Of a stretch of 20,240 bases of DNA, positions 10,675 to 20,239 are shown piece by piece. Source of the stretch: Dimargaris cristalligena. Lineage: Eukaryota > Kickxellomycota > Dimargaritomycetes > Dimargaritales > Dimargaritaceae. Under the pieces are notes generated by a model. That model searched no databases and was not told the origin of the DNA. It was given only the letters and a program-made list of their open reading frames with translations. Within the stretch, counting starts at the first letter, position 1. Every line of letters starts with the position of its first letter. Location of the stretch: assembly GCA_027576995.1 (NCBI GenBank), contig JANBQC010000373.1:7780-28019 (forward strand). Direction: 5' to 3'. Position numbers and translations under genes: made by a program.

Positions 10675-12330
10675 ATCGGACTAGGGGCCCGAAATTAAGT
10701 TCCCATCGGATAATCAACCCTTCTCCCCTCTCCCCTCTCCTCTTGGCCCTCCTTTCCACCTATGTCTAAGGCCGACTGGTTAATCCCTACTTCCACCTCT
10801 TCGGATGCTAGCCTATTCTCCTGCTTTAGCTTATTGTATTTTGTCATTAGTATAGCATAATAAACAGAAAGTGCGAATATAACAATTTTTTGGGCTTATC
10901 AAGGGAATTGGACCATGTGCAAAGACATAATAACACCCATTTAGCTTATATAGGTTGTATTATATATTATTGCCCGGCTACACAAGCCGACTTATACAAT
11001 ACTTCCCAACTTCTTTGGTCGTCCCCCATCGGAGTGAAAGAGAGGCTGCTTCCAAACACTACCGCGGCCTCGGATCATCGGCCGCCACTTCACCGTGCCT
11101 CGGTTGTTGCCTTAACTGGCTACGTTGTTCCAGTTCCACCTGTCTTTGTAGAGCTGAGCGGGCGTGCCATCTCTAAGCCCGATTGGGATAATCCAATATT
11201 TCCTTCCTTTTTATCAGGGATTATAAATCCTTCCGAATTTTGTGCCCCCTACCTATTCGACAAAGGCCGCTCCTGCACCAGCCATTCAAACCTTCTTTCA
11301 TTTAAGATTTAGTCATTGCTGATTGCATAGCTTTAGCTGCCGGTTGGTGTCCACTTTTACAACCGTGATTCACCATGGCTCTTCATTGAATGCCAAAAGG
11401 ATGCAAAGGTTGCCTGGCTTCTCATAAACGTCTATGGTTAAATGTTCGTTAAAAAGTCCGTACATAATGCGCCGACCTTCCAGCTTCGCTTTGTCCTTGC
11501 GGATGGTGGGACTAAACGGGCTTCCTGTATTCACCGAGGTCCTCTATTTTCAAAGATTTGCACTGTCTTCTCCCTTTCACAGATTCCGAGCCATCGGCGC
11601 TTAATTGCTCAGATGATCCCTGGGGAGGGGGGCGGGGAAACTGCAAAATGGCAATGGCCGTTAGTATAAGTAATTACCCATACCCTAGGTTTTACTAACC
11701 GGGTTCTCACTCCACCATCCCTCTCCCCTATCCGTTCGGCTAGATCTTGGTATTATATATTTTATTTAATCCAATTGTTGACCAAGCGCCCTCATCATTT
11801 CCGGACATTATTTATCGATCTCAGTATATTCCCTTTCACCCTAATTACCGGCCATCTTTACTTGGCATATCGGTTGGGCACGTCGGCCAACTATAGTACC
11901 TTACAGTCCAACCCGCACCTGCCTTTAGTACGGCGGCAGGCGTGGATACGAACCCTATTTCATTCAATGGCGTTGTTAATTATGTTTCTATCCGTCATTA
12001 TAGCCCGCACACTCTATTAGATTACTTTGTCCATACTACTTTAAATCCATCTACCCACTTTTACCCACCAGCCCTCAATCGAATCCTTCTTCTGCGACGT
12101 CTCACTTGGTTATTGGTGTAGTAGTGTAGCTGCATTTCATTTACTTATTCTACCCACATTATTTGTCCAAACGAGTGACGTTAGCTAGTCCTATTGACTC
12201 GACCCACAGTTATATTTACCAGCCCCACAATCCCTTCCCTATCCTCGAGTGGCCTCAATTTAACCCCCCCCTCCCCCAATTCGAGGAATTGTATATCCAG
12301 TGACTGCATTTTGGCTTCGATATTGCCCAA
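10675..12330. other. Intergenic, no gene seen
   Basis: T/C-rich sequence including a TCTCCCC-like run at about 10722-10743 and AATAAA near 10859. The longest ORF (10890-11312) begins at TTG and matches nothing; 11442-11669 and 11775-12020 are short and unconvincing. Confidence 0.45.
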
Positions 12331-12984
12331 ATGGCATACTATCATTGGAAGTGTGGTCCAGAATCAAAAACTCAACCCACCTATTGCCGCAATTACCTTG
12401 ATGATTCCGATCACGCCGTCTTAGTTGATAGCTGGGGTGGCCTGGTCTTCTCCCAAGACGAACTTGTCTATCCACCGCCGGATCCATTAAACAGCCGCGG
12501 ACATGAGCATGAAAACGAGCACGGCCCAGCCCCGGGAACACTGGAATCGGCCTATCTACCTTTGGTCCAAGCAGGTATCCTACGGCCAAGTTCATTACCC
12601 TCCTCCTCCCATACTTCTCGGTGCTCACTTTCCAGCTGTCCCTGCGTAAGATCGGATGGCCGCTCGGCTAGTCCAAATGCCATTTTCATCGGTAACAAGT
12701 TGTCGGACGAATCGAGTCTCTATACCTTTGCTAATCACCAACTGGCCACGTGGCATTTGGTAGGGGATGTCCGCCCATGTCGCGCCCCCGGTAACTTTTC
12801 CATTCAGTGCCAAAGTCGGACGGAGAGGGGTTACGGTGAATGTTGCCGGCGGCGGGTGATTATAAGGCACGACCGTCACCAACCCAACTGGCCCCAGTGG
12901 GATATCGAAAAGCGGTACTGTGGCATGCACCGACGTAACCCTTACCCGATTGTCAAGTTGCGTCACGATAGATTATGGGGTTAA
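12331..12984 (+). CDS. Orphan Cys3His-module protein, paralogous to module 2 of the GIY-YIG gene
   Basis: A 217-residue ORF from ATG 12331 to TAA 12982-12984. Its last third is homologous to module 2 of the 7361 gene: C160, C172, C197 and H200 have exactly the same spacing as C302, C314, C339 and H342. The 41 residues between first Cys and His align without a gap, sharing CQ, T, both G, R-V, D, two W and the ligands. Similarity extends upstream (GDVR...GNFSIQCQ against GEVR...GKFSVQCQ). The protein ends 17 residues after the His, so there is no GIY-YIG or C-terminal nuclease half. The first 140 residues are not recognisable and the true start is uncertain. It may be a small zinc-binding protein derived from the nuclease gene, a truncated pseudogene, or an exon of a longer spliced gene. 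The homology is seen directly; expression and function are not. Confidence 0.62.
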   Translation: MAYYHWKCGPESKTQPTYCRNYLDDSDHAVLVDSWGGLVFSQDELVYPPPDPLNSRGHEHENEHGPAPGTLESAYLPLVQAGILRPSSLPSSSHTSRCSLSSCPCVRSDGRSASPNAIFIGNKLSDESSLYTFANHQLATWHLVGDVRPCRAPGNFSIQCQSRTERGYGECCRRRVIIRHDRHQPNWPQWDIEKRYCGMHRRNPYPIVKLRHDRLWG

Positions 12985-13007
12985 TATAGGGGAGTTAGTA
13001 AACTATT

Positions 13008-13025
13008 TATATATATATATATATA
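13008..13025. repeat. TA dinucleotide microsatellite
   Basis: Nine TA units beginning 23 bases after the stop of the orphan Cys3His ORF. Confidence 0.8.
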
Positions 13026-14718
13026 CTTACATAGCGCAAACCCTGGGCCATATCATAGAGAATGGGATTAATTATGAGAATGGCAAATAAGGCTAACTAA
13101 AATTAGACGAAAGGTAGACCTGATTGAAACCATCCGTTCCTGTAAATATTAGAAGTTGTATATAGTATGGGGTACTATTGCAAGGGGTGTGCGCACTTAC
13201 TAGGCACTAATACTGGTGTATAAGTAAACTTATTTGGCGCTGTTGTGTTGGCATTTGGCTAACTGGAATTTTAAGAGAGGGGTGGTAGAATGTAACATGG
13301 AACAGTGGTCTAGTGGTCGAAACTAATAATGGTAGTAGATAAATAGGATAATGACCTTTAAGGTCTATTTGGTGATGACCCGAATGTACATTTAACGAAA
13401 ATACGGGCCTGTTAACGAACTAATTTTCTTGAGTGGGTGAGCTTAACTTTTGCTATCAGGTTGAAGTCCCTCGCTGCGATGCCATGACCTACCCTTTTGC
13501 TCATTAGTATGTACAAGTTCATCGTCAGCCATTAATGTTTGGGTACTATACCACCACTGGATGCGTGAGCACTCTCATTAGACTATCCTCTTGGGTTAGG
13601 GGCGTCTGTCGGGGCAAATCGAAGCAACGTTTAATTAGTCGGTATCCCTTAGAGTATATTATTTGAACGACTAATTACTTGTGCCCCAGAGTGACACGGC
13701 CGCTATAACGCCTAGCCATGTAGACCCAACGATACACAACCGTCTAATTATACAGCTCCTAGATTTTAGATGTGGCTGACCTCTAGCTCTACCTAAGAAA
13801 TGGTAATAGCTGCCATAGGTTCCAAGTATCTGCTCCTATCTACAGATTCCGTTCCCTTTTTACTCGGCCATTATCATTTAATTACTATCAATAACTGGAT
13901 GACACTTACATGAAAATGGGGGGGGGGTCATGCCTTTGAAAATCCCCAGCTGATATTGACTCTCCATCCCACCCCACTGTATAGCTAGAATGTATAAGCC
14001 AATGTGAAGCGGCGGGTTGGAGGCAGCGTCGCCGAATTGCTCTCAACAGTTGACTTAGAAGGAGGGTTTTCAGCAATTACATCAGTAAAGGATAATATGG
14101 GTGAAATTCGGCCCAGCTGTATATGGTTTTAAATGATTAGCGTATGAGATAATATATGGGATATTTATTTTTAACCAGTAATATTTGCTTCATCCAATGG
14201 TTTTTTCGTTATACAGCTCAGTTGAACATTTCCCATATTGTGCTTGGAGGAACACCACAAGAGAGAACGGGAGGAGAGGCAGAGAAGAGAAATCAGGGAC
14301 CATAATTTCCAGCACCAGTGGCGCAACGGGACCCCCATTCACCAACTATTAATTAATGACCTGGGGTAGTCTGGCAGTTTATTTATGCGAAATAGGGCCA
14401 AATCACGCCTTCCCGATAATCGCCGGTGCCAAATTAATCCTCCGCTCAAGCAATGTTGCCCCCCTTTCATGGTCAATATTGGGGCTAATTAAGAATCTGT
14501 ATTTCCAACCATTTGGGCCGGGTACTCCAAGCCTCTATTTCCTCCTTCCCTTGATTATAGGGGAGCTTGGGCCCCTGTATAATATATACTATATAAATGG
14601 GTAAATAGGTGCGGTATATAATTAGTTTTAACTGGGAATACCTATCTACTCTGCCGGTTATATCAGTATATGGCACAATTAGACCTCCCCCATTTTAATT
14701 CACTTCTCTGGTTGTCGA

Positions 14719-14759
14719 GGTCCCAGTTCATATCCCATCGACCTTTGGGACTGGGGACC
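14719..14759. repeat. Short inverted repeat
   Basis: GGTCCCAGT (14719-14727) pairs with ACTGGGGACC (14750-14759) with one bulged G and a loop of about 22 bases. Could form a small hairpin; no function assigned. Confidence 0.4.
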
Positions 14760-15094
14760 CGAAGGAATCAGGCTAAACCCTAAGCCCCTTTGATGTAAAT
14801 TTTTCAGAGTGGCCAGGGTTGCTTTGCTGAGAGATTGAGATGGGTATATATATAGCCGCCTCCGTTTACTGGGTGTAGTCCATATACCGCTTCCTAATTA
14901 TTTCAGCGACCTATTGCTCCATTTAGTGATTCGCCTTCTACCATTATCCTAGTGCTTTTTTATTTAGGGGCATTATTGTGTACCTGCCCTCTTGTATAGT
15001 GCTCGCATTGACTCTCTGCTAATACCGCTGTCTTCGTATTATTCCCAAACGGCAAGCCTCTCCCACCAAACCACACCTAGTTCGACTTTTAACC

Positions 15095-16096
15095 ATGCGT
15101 GTGGGGATTGTATTTACCTTGGCTTTGGCCACTTCCGCCTACGGGTCTACCACCCTGGCGAGCAAGCAACAGTTCGACATGAACAGCCGGGCCATCGGCC
15201 CTGAAGCGGTGGGTGGGGTTTACCACAGTTCCCCTGCTTCATCGCAGTGGCCATCCGACAATGAATATGAAGATGACTATGCCAGCGATAATGAAATGCC
15301 CACGGAATTTAGCTCCAAGAATTCGAACTTTGCAACTACGCTGAATGCCCAGAACGCGGACTATCTAAAGGCAGCGGCCCCTGGGTCCCCTTTCGAAGAC
15401 AACAACTCCCTCTCCCAACCTAACGCCAAGGATATTCCCAATCCGCGCATTACACCCCCCAACCGCTTGGCTATTCCTCCGCTAAATAGCCTTCCCCCAT
15501 TGAATCCCACCACCCACTTGAGCCCTCCCTTGGACAAATCGTACGCTCTCGAATATCAACCGACCTGGAGTACCACCAACCCGTCGCTCAACTCCCGCAA
15601 TTTGGCCCAAGATATGCCTCTGAATGCCAAGGTTTGCCTAGATATCATGGAATATATCCCCATCTGGCGGGACTCGGGCGATTTCAGCGGGAAACCCTCC
15701 TCCAAGGTTTCCGTGAAAACTATGTATCACGAGGTTCAGGCGGAGTTCAAACACGCCCAATCCCATTTGGCCAGTGCCGGATTCCGTAAGAAAGCCGAAG
15801 ACCGCCTACAAGGCCTATTGAAGGCTTTTGCCGTGGGCGAAATGGACCACAATTTAGTTGAGCCCGAAGGGAGGCTAGATGTCAGTAACCACGTTTACCT
15901 AAAGTATGTTTACGACGACGAAAATTCAACCGGGGAAATGGCTCTTATCACTGAAAAGGACACCCGCAAGGCTAATGGCAAGCTTTACAATGCTTGGGTC
16001 GACTCGGTGATCGCCTTTGAAAATAACGATGTGGGCGACAACATGTACACCATTATGCAAACTTGTAACCCTCAATTGCCGAATTGGCCTTTTTAA
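15095..16096 (+). CDS. Signal-bearing protein of unknown family, predicted secreted
   Basis: A 333-residue ORF from ATG 15095 (context AACCATGC) to TAA 16094-16096. It has a typical signal peptide (MRVGIVFTLALATSAYG). The next part, to about residue 170, is low in complexity: an acidic patch (DNEYEDDYASDNE, about 55-67) and a Pro/Asn/Ser-rich stretch. From about 170 to the end the composition is that of a folded domain with charged helices. The mature protein has only two cysteines, C181 and C324, near the two ends of this domain and well placed for one disulfide. No transmembrane segment or GPI tail is seen, so export to the medium or cell wall is likely. AATAAA at 16227-16232 lies 131 bases after the stop. 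I do not recognise the family; a lineage-restricted secreted protein is possible. Confidence 0.8.
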   Translation: MRVGIVFTLALATSAYGSTTLASKQQFDMNSRAIGPEAVGGVYHSSPASSQWPSDNEYEDDYASDNEMPTEFSSKNSNFATTLNAQNADYLKAAAPGSPFEDNNSLSQPNAKDIPNPRITPPNRLAIPPLNSLPPLNPTTHLSPPLDKSYALEYQPTWSTTNPSLNSRNLAQDMPLNAKVCLDIMEYIPIWRDSGDFSGKPSSKVSVKTMYHEVQAEFKHAQSHLASAGFRKKAEDRLQGLLKAFAVGEMDHNLVEPEGRLDVSNHVYLKYVYDDENSTGEMALITEKDTRKANGKLYNAWVDSVIAFENNDVGDNMYTIMQTCNPQLPNWPF

Positions 16097-17237
16097 CCTG
16101 TAGCGTCCAAACGTTCCGTTAGGCGCTGAACGCCCTACCTCTCACTTGCCTTATCTATATCTCTTGGTCCTGCTGCTTATCTATAGCAATTCACTGATAT
16201 GATGATGTATGCATTGGATTCACAGTAATAAATTAAACCGAGTTGAAAAGGACTGGAATCTCTTGAAGTACTATGGAATTGAAGGGTTTAAATGCTGGCT
16301 ACACCTCCACAACTAAGAGGGCAGATACCCTGTGATATTTTTTTAGTGAGGTGATCTTTCGACTATTGCGCCCGTCAAATAGCTTCACCCACTCTGCCCA
16401 GTGCACTTTCAAGTGATAGTAAAATGAGTAATATTAAGTTTATTGTTTTTGAGTAGGGTTAAACGAAGTAATGCAAAAAAATATAGTACGATTTGGGCAT
16501 TAGCGGTGCTCGAGCAAGAAACGACAGTAGTGGGTCATATGAGCAATGCAACGGAGAATGATTACCTTGCCGCGGACAGTTAGCCATCCCCATCAATTGC
16601 CTTCTTTTAGAGTGGGACAATCCCTCTCCCACCTTTATCACAAATAGCCCCCTAAACTTCAAGGCCCTACAATTCATCGCTGGGATCACATGTATTTCGG
16701 GATGCGTTACCCCCGACGCTTCGTAATTGCGTTATAACGCCGTGGGACATAGTGGGGGTTGGGAACACAACCTTCCCTACATTTACTACCCGTAACCTAA
16801 CTTTGCTGAATGGCTTGGAGTATCTATACAATAGGCAATTGTACGAGCCTGCCCTACACTGGACGAATTTTACACGGTGAACATAAAGGAAAGGCTGCGG
16901 GGTGAGAATAGCCTTAGCTTCTCGAGTGTAAAATAACTCGATAGTTTGAGCTGCAGGCCGGGAAACCCCGAAGAGCAATCCGCCTTCGTAACCCCCGACT
17001 TGACGCCCGGCAAGGTCAGCTTAGCGGTTGAGTAGAGGAGGGGTGAAGTATATAATGACCTCCGCCTGGTCACCATTTTAATTTTAACCGCCTTATTGTC
17101 AAGTACATCCTCGGATAAACTTTCTCGACTCAATCGCCTCCGTTCCGCCAAGAATTCCCTCTCCCGCCCCTATCCACTCCCCCTTTTCCCCCACCTTCGA
17201 ACTTCCTTACCCTCCCCCCCCTTCCAACTTTACCGCC
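16097..17237. other. Intergenic, no convincing gene
   Basis: After the AATAAA at 16227 it holds short minus-strand ORFs (16459-16689, 16667-16978, 16870-17151) that overlap each other in different frames and are not recognisable. The last 80 bases are strongly C/T-rich, like a promoter or leader for the ORF at 17238. Confidence 0.45.
16227..16232 (+). terminator. Candidate polyadenylation signal
   Basis: AATAAA 131 bases after the stop of the predicted secreted protein gene, a usual distance for a eukaryotic 3' UTR. Motif only. Confidence 0.45.
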
Positions 17238-17531
17238 ATGTGTAACAACTTCCAAGCGCCCAAGGCCACTCCCTTATCCCCGACGGTGGCTTCGGACCGT
17301 TCCGAGACGCCCAACCTTACCCCCCTGGGTTACATGTCTCCCCAGAAAACTCCCGTGGTCGATGAGGATGCCTTGTCCGATACCACCCTGTTGAATTCGC
17401 TGCCGCCCGGCCTTTCCAAACCCACTCCGCAGGAGTCCAGTGCCTGTGTGAGCCCGAAGGCCCAACCTAATCGCCGCGCCGACGGTTGTTCCAGCTACTC
17501 GGGCTGTGGTAGTTACCGCCGCTGCGGGTAG
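17238..17531 (+). CDS. Small Ser/Pro-rich protein with Cys-rich tail
   Basis: A 97-residue ORF with a favourable start context (ACCGCCATG) after a C/T-rich leader, ending at TAG 17529-17531. It begins Met-Cys, has a Thr/Pro/Ser-rich middle with a short acidic section (VVDEDALSDTT), and ends in a basic, cysteine-rich tail (C, then GCSSYSGCGSYRRCG; four Cys in the last 30 residues). No signal peptide or membrane segment. It is convergent with the protease gene. AATAAA sites at 17741-17746 and 17762-17767 follow. I do not recognise the family. It resembles in layout the doubtful ORF at 10358 (SPQ at residues 34-36 in both if that frame is joined). Probably a real gene because of start context, leader and codon pattern, but short. 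Confidence 0.55.
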   Translation: MCNNFQAPKATPLSPTVASDRSETPNLTPLGYMSPQKTPVVDEDALSDTTLLNSLPPGLSKPTPQESSACVSPKAQPNRRADGCSSYSGCGSYRRCG

Positions 17532-17987
17532 GACCTAAACCAAGAAGTTCTGGCCCTGGATTACATCCATCCTAGCCTAATTTATCAGCGTCCACGCCCT
17601 TCCCTTTCCAACCTTTCTCTCCAACTTCCCCAATATCTGGTTTGGCCATAATACCTATAGCCATTGCCCATTATGTCAATAGTTCCTTAGTATTTTCTTA
17701 GCTCCTTGCAACCAACCCCTATTTTTTTGGGCATTCGTCCAATAAACCCTACGTAATATCAAATAAAAGGTGCACTTCCCAGTGCTGACTAATACTATAT
17801 GCATATTTATTTACAAATTGAAGGTAGGGTTGACCTTGTCGAATATTTACAGTTGTTGGATGGTCAATGTCCCAAAAACCCACATGATTATCCACCAATT
17901 TAATGGAAAATAGCTCACACTCATACATAGCCAAACTCTGTCAACGTCCTATACCCAAAATGAAGTATGACCAGTAATTAGGAGACC
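17532..17987. other. Convergent intergenic region with polyadenylation motifs on both strands
   Basis: Holds AATAAA at 17741-17746 and 17762-17767 for the + strand ORF and, on the minus strand, AATAAA at 17811-17806 about 180 bases after the protease stop. The two predicted 3' ends lie close together, so the transcripts may overlap. Confidence 0.5.
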
Positions 17988-19103
17988 CTAGAAAAGGCTA
18001 TAGCAGACTGAGGCCAGGGTTGCCAGAGCCACCGGTAGAATTAGTGACCACCCCCCGCTTCCATGCCCCGCGGCCTCGCTGGAGCCCCGCAGCGCCAACC
18101 ATAGTTTTGGGTCTTCCAGGGTGTTAGTTTCCCCATTGCCCACCACCAACTCCGACCACTTGAGTTGAGTGTTCATAATGATAAACTGTAGATAGTACGC
18201 CGCATGGGTGTAGTAGGCCACACTGTCCCGGGCCCCGCACAGGGGCCCGCCCGATGGGGAGTTGCCGTAGCTGGTGAGTCCCGCCAGCGCCCATTCACCG
18301 TTGGTTTGCTCCGACTCCTGGACGACCAGGGGGCCCCCGGAGTCGCCCTGACACGTGTCCTGGCCGTCGCTATCAGTGGTACAAATCCGGTCCTGGTTGG
18401 AGTCAGTGAAGTCGTGGTAGAGTTGTCGGCAAACGGTGGGGTCGTTCGAAATAGTCACAGTAGTGTGGCGGAGTTCGGTAGGGAACGATGCCAGTTTTTT
18501 CGGGTCGGTGAGACCCCAACCCATCACTGTGGCCGACTGTCGATCGTGGACCAGGGAGGTGTAAATCCGGGCCGGGGCCACCGTGTCGTCCCAAGCCGGT
18601 AAGGGAGTGTCCAGGCGAAGCAGGGCGATATCGTGCTCTGAGGGCCGTTGGGGACTGTAGTCGGGGTGAACTAGGACCTGGCTAACTCCCACTTGACGCA
18701 GTTCGGCTTTGACTACCGTTCCGTAGCCCACCTTGAACTGGCTCGGGGGTTGCACTTGGGCGCTAGCCAACGACGACGACGAACTGGAGGATTCGGAGGC
18801 TGTGGCGGATGTGGACGTGGGTGTAGGCGATGCCGCCATGACGCAGTGAGCGGCGGTTAAAATCCAGTCGGCACTCAAAATAGTACCTCCGCATTCGAAC
18901 GTGGCATTATTGCGGGCAATTGTAATGTGGACCATGAACCGAAACTGGTTGGCGGGGGTGACGCTGCCCGAGGTAATACGGAGCGCCGGCGTAGCAGCCG
19001 GTACAACTTCGGCCACCGGCATGCGCGCCTGGACGACCCGACCCAACAGGTATAGAGCGGATACCACGAGGCCTAGGAGCCTTAGTCGAGGCGAAATCGA
19101 CAT
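17988..19103 (-). CDS. Trypsin-like serine protease (S1 family) with predicted GPI anchor
   Basis: 371 residues from ATG 19103-19101 to TAG 17990-17988; the frame is open a little upstream but without another ATG. A signal peptide or signal anchor occupies about 1-27 (LGLVVSALYLLG core). A zymogen cleavage site is likely at R42|ITSG. Catalytic triad: H86 (TAAHC), D158 (DIALL), S255 (GDSGGP). Disulfide pairs by homology: C71-C87, C225-C241, C251-C289. D249, six before the serine, sits at the S1 pocket base, predicting cleavage after Arg or Lys. A Ser/Thr-rich insert (about 92-115) follows the histidine. After the domain a linker leads to Gly/Ser residues and a hydrophobic C-terminus (WSLILPVALATLASVCYSLF), the usual GPI signal layout. 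It would act at the cell surface or in the wall. An antisense frame at 18204-18602 is a shadow. Confidence 0.95.
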   Translation of the reverse strand: MSISPRLRLLGLVVSALYLLGRVVQARMPVAEVVPAATPALRITSGSVTPANQFRFMVHITIARNNATFECGGTILSADWILTAAHCVMAASPTPTSTSATASESSSSSSSLASAQVQPPSQFKVGYGTVVKAELRQVGVSQVLVHPDYSPQRPSEHDIALLRLDTPLPAWDDTVAPARIYTSLVHDRQSATVMGWGLTDPKKLASFPTELRHTTVTISNDPTVCRQLYHDFTDSNQDRICTTDSDGQDTCQGDSGGPLVVQESEQTNGEWALAGLTSYGNSPSGGPLCGARDSVAYYTHAAYYLQFIIMNTQLKWSELVVGNGETNTLEDPKLWLALRGSSEAAGHGSGGWSLILPVALATLASVCYSLF

Positions 19104-19816
19104 GCTAGTAAACTCAAAATACAAAGTGGATGGGGCAGGTCTTCTAAAAGTAGATAATAGTCAATAAACCTCACCGGGAGGGACAGTCTGGTGTTATAAG
19201 AACGAAATACAAGGTAGTTGACTGGAAAATGAATGATTGAGAAATGGCCTGGAGGGGAGCTATACTAAAAATCTAATTGTCGTCAACAAATATCATTAAT
19301 AGTATCGTAATTTACAAAAAATTAGAAATATATCACAAAATTATCAATGCGAGAATTTGACCCCAATAATGTCGTAGAGTGTAGTTTTAAGTAGATGTAG
19401 CCTGGACCAGACGGAAAAGTAAAGGAAAGGAAAGGTACACAGGCAGATGGGGAAACGGCAGGGGTCTGGTGACTATGGAGACGGAGAGTAGTTGGACCAG
19501 ACTAAGACGGCCATGTATAATTGGGGCGCGTCGCCTGGTGTATATATACACGTAAAGAAGGAAAATCGAGCGTAAGTAGACTAGACCTTAGCATTACCAC
19601 ATGGGGGGCTGGCTATTTTTGCAAAGAACGAAAATGGGAATGGCCTTGTTTTCGTATATCATTCGCCAGCCCCTTCGACTCGCCTTCCATGGACCGTTAC
19701 ACTAGATTGGATGGAGAAGCCAAACTTGAATGACACCGTGACACATCTATTGCCGACGGCAGTAAACCTAGTAGTAGAGCAAGCGGCAGGGGTTTTATTA
19801 TATATTATAAAATAGG
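19104..19816. other. Upstream region of the protease gene, no gene seen
   Basis: The + strand is purine-rich (so pyrimidine-rich on the protease strand) and includes an AAAGG triple repeat at 19421-19435. A 70-codon + strand frame at 19521-19733 is not convincing. Confidence 0.45.
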
Positions 19817-20239
19817 CTAAAGGATTAGTGTTTTTAAAAAAAAAAGAAGGGGGAAAAAGCGAAACAACGAAAGAAACGGACGAGACGGACGAACTTTACG
19901 AGAAAAAAAAAGAATTGCGAATAAATCGCAAAGTATCGAGAAGCTGGGGCGAAGGGCGGGGGAGAAATGTATACCCTGCCACTCCCCAACGAACGAATAA
20001 ACCCCACTTGAACGGTTGATGAAAGGCCAGGATGATGGTTCCACGAGCATTCTATGCCTTAAACCCGAATAACAGGGCATAGGGACGGTCACTCTAGATG
20101 GCGAAGAGATGCCGCCCAGGCGAAACAGAGCCATTATAGGGACGCCGGTCATTCTATGAAAATCCATCGGGTCCAAGCCGACCCCTCCAGTGGGCCATGT
20201 GCATCGAGGTACGGGCGGTTGGGGCGTAGCGGAAACGTT
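19817..20239 (-). other. Open frame leaving the right edge, doubtful
   Basis: On the minus strand one frame stays open from the edge (base 20239) to a TAG at 19819-19817, about 140 codons, with several Met codons from 20167 downward. The last 35 codons read a poly-pyrimidine tract and give a Phe/Leu/Ser-rich tail. No domain is recognised. It could be the 3' end of a gene outside the window or chance in a T/C-rich leader. Confidence 0.2.

Larger units (their letters stand above)
12985..15094. other. Intergenic, no convincing gene
   Basis: Begins with a TA dinucleotide run (13008-13025). From 12985 to 14355 there is no ORF of useful length on either strand. An 82-codon hydrophobic ORF at 14356-14604 (+) starts with ATG but has no recognisable domain. 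A run of alternating T and A at 14845-14854 might be a TATA element for the gene at 15095, although about 250 bases away. Confidence 0.45.

Noticed and set aside
10890..11312. 140-codon ORF on the + strand
   Set aside because: Begins at TTG, has no recognisable domain and reads through T-rich intergenic sequence.
13306..13320. tRNA A-box-like TGGTCTAGTGGTC
   Set aside because: No matching B box (GGTTCGA) within the next 100 bases and no acceptor stem.
14356..14604. 82-codon hydrophobic ORF starting with ATG
   Set aside because: Could suggest a small membrane protein, but it lacks a clear segment pattern, any family resemblance and a good leader.
18204..18602. 132-codon ORF antisense to the protease
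   Set aside because: The opposite strand carries the catalytic motifs of the protease, so this is a shadow frame.
20052..20082. Hairpin CTATGCC/GGCATAG
   Set aside because: Seven pairs around a 17-base loop can occur by chance and nothing nearby gives it a role.
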